From Betaproteobacteria bacterium (lineage in GTDB: Bacteria > Pseudomonadota > Gammaproteobacteria > Tethybacterales > Tethybacteraceae), in contig JAPORI010000099.1 of NCBI GenBank assembly GCA_026710225.1, positions 1-9,740 of the forward strand: DNA of 9,740 bases, read 5' to 3'. Below, piece by piece: positions 5,987-9,740 of the stretch. A program made the position numbers and the translations under genes. The notes below the pieces were generated by a model that made no database searches, was not told the DNA's origin, and saw only the letters and a list, made by a program, of their open reading frames with translations. Numbering within the stretch: position 1 is the stretch's first letter; each line of letters starts with the position of its first letter.

Positions 5987-8645
5987 ATGCGCAGCAACCA
6001 GATCAGGGATCGCTTCATCGGCTTTTTCGAGGCCCGCGGCCACCGGCACATCGCATCTTCATCGCTGATTCCGGCCGCCGATCCGACCCTGCTGTTCATC
6101 AATTCCGGCATGGCTCAGTTCAAGGATGTCTTTCTCGGATTCGAAAAGCGCGACTACCGGCGGGCGGTCACTTCCCAGCGCTGCCTGCGATCGCCACCAC
6201 ACTTTCTTCGAGATGCTGGGCAATTTCTCATTTGGAGACTATTTTAAGGCAGAGGCGATACCCTACGCCTGGCAGCTGCTGACCGACGCCAATGAGGGCT
6301 ACGGCATCGACCCCGCCCACCTGTGGATAACCGTCTTTGGCGGCGGCCGCCTGTTTGGGCCTGACAGCCCGGAGGTGCCGGCTGATGAGGAGGCCGAACG
6401 CATCTGGCGGCAGACTCTGGAAGCGGCCGGTTTCAGCAGCAAGCAGGCGGCTGAGCGCATTGAGCGGGTTGCCAGCACCGACAACTTCTGGATGATGGGC
6501 GACACCGGTCCCTGCGGGCCGTGCAGCGAAATCTTCTACAACCGCAATCCGCAGGCCAAGCGCTTTGAAGGCGACGATCCGGCCTGCGCCGACCAATGCG
6601 TCGAGGTATGGAATCTGGTCTTCATGCAGTTCAACCGCGATGACAAGGGCACTCTCCACGATCTGCCGGCGCCGTGCGTGGACACCGGCATGGGCCTGGA
6701 GCGGCTGGCGGCGATCTTGCAGGGAGTTGCCGGCAACTACGACACCGACGCTCTGGCCGCTCTGGTCGATGCGGCTGCCACTGCCACCGGCGTTGCGCAA
6801 GACAGCAATCAGCGTTCCTCACTGCGGGTTATTGCCGATCACATCCGGGCGGCGGCGTTTCTGGTTGCCGACGGCGTCTATCCGTCCAACGAGGGGCGCG
6901 GCTATGTGCTGCGCCGGATCATCCGCCGGGCGTTGCGCCACGGCCACAAACTGGGAGCAAGTGGCAAGTTTTTCGCATCTCTGGCCGAACCGCTGGCAGA
7001 ATTGATGCACGATGCCCATCCGGTGCTCGGCGAGCAGCTGGCGCGGGTGCGCACGGTGCTGGACCGGGAAGAAGCCGCCTTTGCCCGTACCCTGCACGCC
7101 GGCATGGCGATTCTTGAAAAGAGCGTTGCCGCCGGCACCAAGACGATCTCCGGCGCCACCGCCTTCGAACTCTACGACACCTACGGCTTCCCGCTTGATC
7201 TGACCCAGGACTATGCCCGTGAGCGTAGCCTGCAAGTCGATGCAGAGGGCTTTGCCGACAACATGAGCGCCCAGCGCCAGCGATCGCGCTCGGCAAGTTC
7301 CTTCAAGGCCAGTCAGCAAGCCGTATCCTTTACCGGTGCGGCAACCGAGTTTCGGCGCGATGTCGCCGAGACCCAGTCATCGATCGTCTCCCTTTACGCT
7401 GATGGTAATGAGTGCGCAAGCATCGGGGAGGGCGGCGAGGCGCTGGTGATCCTCGATTGCAGCCCCTTTTACGCCGAGACCGGCGGCCAGATCGGCGATA
7501 GCGGGGTGATCGCCGGCCCCGGAGGCCGGGCACAGGTGAAAGATACCTTCCGGTTGCGTTCCGACGTGCACGCCCACCGGGTGCTGGTCACCGACGGTGA
7601 ACTGGCTGCCGGTGAGAAGGTGGTCGCGACTATCGATTCCGAGCGGCGCGCCGCGATTTGCCGCGCCCATTCGGCTACCCACTTGTTGCATGCGGCCCTG
7701 CACCGGGTAATCGGACCCCATGCAACCCAGCGCGGCTCACTGGTCGCTGCCGATCGGCTGCGCTTTGACTTCGCCTGTGATAGTCCTCTTGTTGCCGATC
7801 AGTTTGCCGCAATCGAGGCGATGATTAACGAACGGGTGGTTGCCAACTGCGAGGTGATTTGCGAGGAGATGGCATACGACGATGCGATCCGGCGCGGCGC
7901 CATGGCTTTGTTTGGCGAGAAGTATGGCAACCGGGTGCGGGTGGTGGTGATGGATGAGGATTATTCGATCGAGTTGTGCGGCGGTACTCACGTTGCCCGA
8001 ACCGGCAGCATCGGCTTCGTGCGCCTGGCCGGCGAAGAGGCGGTTGCCGCCGGAGTGCGGCGCCTGGAGGCGGTGGTTGCCAAAGCGGCAGTGGTTGCCG
8101 CCCGCGCCAGCGACAGCCGGATCGATCAGTGTGCAGCGCTGCTCAAGGCGCCGGCTGCCGCGGTCGAAAAGAAGATCGATCAACTGCTCGTCGACAGCCG
8201 CCGGCTCAAAAAGCAGCTGACCGAACTAGAGCAGGCCCAGGCATCGGCCGCCGCAGCAACGTTAGTTGCCAGGGCCGAGCAAAAGGCTGGTGGCTTGGTG
8301 ATGGTTGCTGATTTGGGTCGGATTTCTCCGTCCGGGCTGCGGGCGGTTGCCGGCGAGATAGGCAAGGCGATTGGCAACAAGAAAGGCGGCGATCCCCGGC
8401 AACCCTATGCGGCGATGCTTTTCTCGGTATCCGAAGGAAAATTGTATCAGTTGGCGGTGATCGATCGATTGGAAGTACGTGCAGCCGACTGGCTGGCTGC
8501 AACCAAGGATGCGGCCAAAACTTCCGGCGGTGGCTCGGCTAAGATGGCACAGGGGGCTGGTGCCGAGCCGGGGAGGATTAGCGATGGTATTGCCGCGTCC
8601 TGCAAGTGGATTGAGACAACCTTGCCTGCTGCTGGCAGCAGTTAG
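5987..8645 (+). pseudogene. alaS: alanyl-tRNA synthetase AlaS, frameshifted by a 44-nt internal deletion
   Basis: AlaRS joins alanine to tRNA-Ala and is essential. The start ATG 5987 gives MRSNQIRDRFIGFFEARGH, and the frame continues through SSSLIPAADPTLLF, GMAQFKDVFLGF and TSQRCLR, a textbook N terminus. At 6190/6191 the frame changes: the family's next block, about 15 residues of the AGGKHNDLENVGYTA type, is missing, and RHHTFFEMLGNFSFGDYF resumes in the next frame at 6192. From there it is open to TAG 8643-8645. Conserved parts include DTGPCGPCSE (6501-6530), the motif-3 region VDTGMGLERL (6678-6707), the editing-site zinc ligands HSATH (7668-7682) and CGGTH (7977-7991), and a C-terminal C-Ala domain. 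Without correction, translation from 5987 stops at 6245-6247. A downstream ATG at 6126 restarts in the second frame but lacks the first part of the catalytic domain. Identity is certain; whether the defect is real is not. Confidence 0.93.
6185..6200 (+). other. alaS: Deletion junction and frameshift site in alaS
   Basis: The upstream frame reads Cys-Leu-Arg, ending at CGA 6188-6190; the downstream frame reads Arg-His-His-Thr from CGC 6192. Between the two arginines the family normally has 15 residues (45 nt); here there is a single T at 6191. A simple 44-nt deletion explains this if the last lost alanine codon was GCT. The junction happens to form the palindrome GCGATCGC at 6187-6194. Confidence 0.88.
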
Positions 8646-8714
8646 GACGCATCCGATTTGTTTGGTTAATTAGCGTGCCCTGTGGCTAGATAGAACTGGT
8701 GTTGGGGATAAGTA

Positions 8715-9740
8715 GTGAAAGCTTTCGAACATCGGAATAACCCAATTAACAAGCCAGTATCAGATTATCATGTTTTCAGGCGGCAGCCATCCTTCCTGCC
8801 TGTAGTAAGCTGCCTGATTCTGGCTTGGGCATATTTTGCGACTTTCAGGATTCCCTATCGGAGAACGGAATATGGCCGTCTATTCGAATGGTTCTTCACC
8901 TACGAACACGGCTTTGTTCACCGCGGCCTGACAGGAACTGTTTTTCAGTTTGTTCACGGGCCGGCCACTGCGGAAAAAATCATTGCATATTTGCCTATCT
9001 GGGAGACATGGATAATTGCTGCAATAGTTTTTTTATTCTGGATCCTGCCGCTGGTGGCAATATTTCGGGGCTGCTGGCCGAATTCGACAAAATGGATGCT
9101 GGTCGCCTGCATGTCGGTCTTTTTGTTTATGCCCGGATGGAAGCAATTTAGCGAATTAGCCGGATTTACTGACGAATGGGTGCTGCTGTTCGTGCTGCCG
9201 GCCTTTGCCTGCTTCCTGCTCAGGAGACCACTGGCCTATGCTCTCCTTGTCATTCCGGCGTTCCTGTTTCATCCTCAGGCGATTCTGTACATTCTGCTAA
9301 TCTCAATGTTGATTTTTCATGCTGTCATCAGGGATCCGGTCTATGCGGTTCGCTGGAAAGTCTGGCTGGCGGCGATGCTGTTTCCGATTAGTGTCTGCAC
9401 AATGCTGGCTCTGCTGCATTCCGCAGAGACCGCTTATGCCTTTATCGATATGCACAGACAGGAGATTCTGCGATACCTGCCCTTGGAGAATTTTATGGTA
9501 TTGGCAAAAGATTTCCTAACCCAAGGTAACAACAACATGCACGTGACACACTTGATGCTGTCTGCGTTTTCCGGGGGCGCTGCCTTCATTTATCTGGAAA
9601 ACACGATTCCCTTGCTTGTCTATGCATTCGTGTTCTCTCGCTGGTGCTGCCCGGCAATGGGCAGCAGATCATCCTTTTCAGTTTCCAGCCATCCGCTCAT
9701 TCGCAGAATGATCCCGGCTGAGTGCTACATAATGACTTTC
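8715..9740 (+). CDS. Multi-pass inner-membrane protein of unknown function (3' truncated by window)
   Basis: A frame opens at GTG 8715 and stays open for 342 codons to the last base, so the gene continues beyond the window. An in-frame TAA at 8709-8711 fixes the start region, and GGGGA at 8704-8708 is a fair ribosome site 6 nt upstream. After a polar N terminus, hydrophobic segments lie near residues 27-45, 96-118, 126-140, 155-169, 172-206 (probably two helices), 215-235 and 293-309. A conserved-looking loop after the first helix reads EWFFTYEHGFVHRGLTG (58-74). A Tyr/Phe-rich segment ending in G-F-x-x-R-G-L-x-G recalls uncharacterised membrane proteins found with surface-polysaccharide genes, but I cannot name a family. 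It follows alaS after 69 bp on the same strand. Base composition is more AT-rich than alaS. Confidence 0.8.
   Translation, partial: MKAFEHRNNPINKPVSDYHVFRRQPSFLPVVSCLILAWAYFATFRIPYRRTEYGRLFEWFFTYEHGFVHRGLTGTVFQFVHGPATAEKIIAYLPIWETWIIAAIVFLFWILPLVAIFRGCWPNSTKWMLVACMSVFLFMPGWKQFSELAGFTDEWVLLFVLPAFACFLLRRPLAYALLVIPAFLFHPQAILYILLISMLIFHAVIRDPVYAVRWKVWLAAMLFPISVCTMLALLHSAETAYAFIDMHRQEILRYLPLENFMVLAKDFLTQGNNNMHVTHLMLSAFSGGAAFIYLENTIPLLVYAFVFSRWCCPAMGSRSSFSVSSHPLIRRMIPAECYIMTF

Noticed and set aside
5939..6049. An upstream GTG at 6049 as the start of the SixA-PPK1 protein
   Set aside because: It would add 37 residues that are antisense to the conserved AlaRS N terminus. GTG 5938 gives a normal SixA beginning (KTILLLRHAKAE) and removes the overlap.
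6187..6194. GCGATCGC at the alaS junction as a HIP1-type cyanobacterial repeat
   Set aside because: Only this one occurrence was noticed, it is created by the deletion junction, and nothing else in the window suggests a cyanobacterium.
8825..9519. Three short plus-strand frames (8825-9151, 9176-9391, 9319-9519)
   Set aside because: They are out-of-frame pieces within the continuous frame from 8715. Their Cys/Arg/Ser-rich sequence is not protein-like, whereas the long frame is clearly a membrane protein.
1..9740. tRNA or rRNA genes, CRISPR arrays, insertion sequences
   Set aside because: I found no cloverleaf with a conserved T-arm, no regularly spaced short repeats beyond the single 72-bp-period pair, and no transposase-like frame.

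Overview
The window reads as ordinary chromosomal DNA from a Gram-negative bacterium, most likely a proteobacterium. The codon use of the ppk, ppx and alaS genes is GC-rich. The alanyl-tRNA synthetase resembles the proteobacterial form, and the first partial protein ends like an outer-membrane beta-barrel. I cannot assign a genus.

Layout, left to right: (1) bases 2-829, +, the 3' end of a probable outer-membrane or surface protein; (2) bases 830-1102, a short non-coding stretch with a 39-bp direct repeat pair flanking a perfect 28-bp palindrome, all sharing one 12-bp motif; (3) bases 1103-2224, -, a self-inhibited (class II) Fic-domain protein, visibly more AT-rich at its 3' end than the genes to its right; (4) bases 2471-5938, -, a two-gene polyphosphate operon, transcribed in the order sixA-ppk fusion then ppx; (5) a 48-bp divergent intergenic region; (6) bases 5987-8645, +, alaS, which lacks about 44 nt in its catalytic domain and is therefore frameshifted; (7) bases 8715-9740, +, the 5' part of a GTG-started multi-pass membrane protein that is open to the window end.

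The polyphosphate operon pairs synthesis (PPK1) with degradation (Ppx). Its most unusual feature is that the PPK1 polypeptide carries a complete SixA-type phosphohistidine phosphatase at its N terminus. PPK1 itself works through a phosphohistidine intermediate, so the fusion suggests a self-regulating enzyme or one linked to histidine-phosphate signalling. The second point needing attention is the alaS lesion. It removes one of the most conserved blocks of an essential enzyme while everything downstream stays open and conserved, so it is either a very recent mutation, a sequence error, or a sign of another alaS copy elsewhere.
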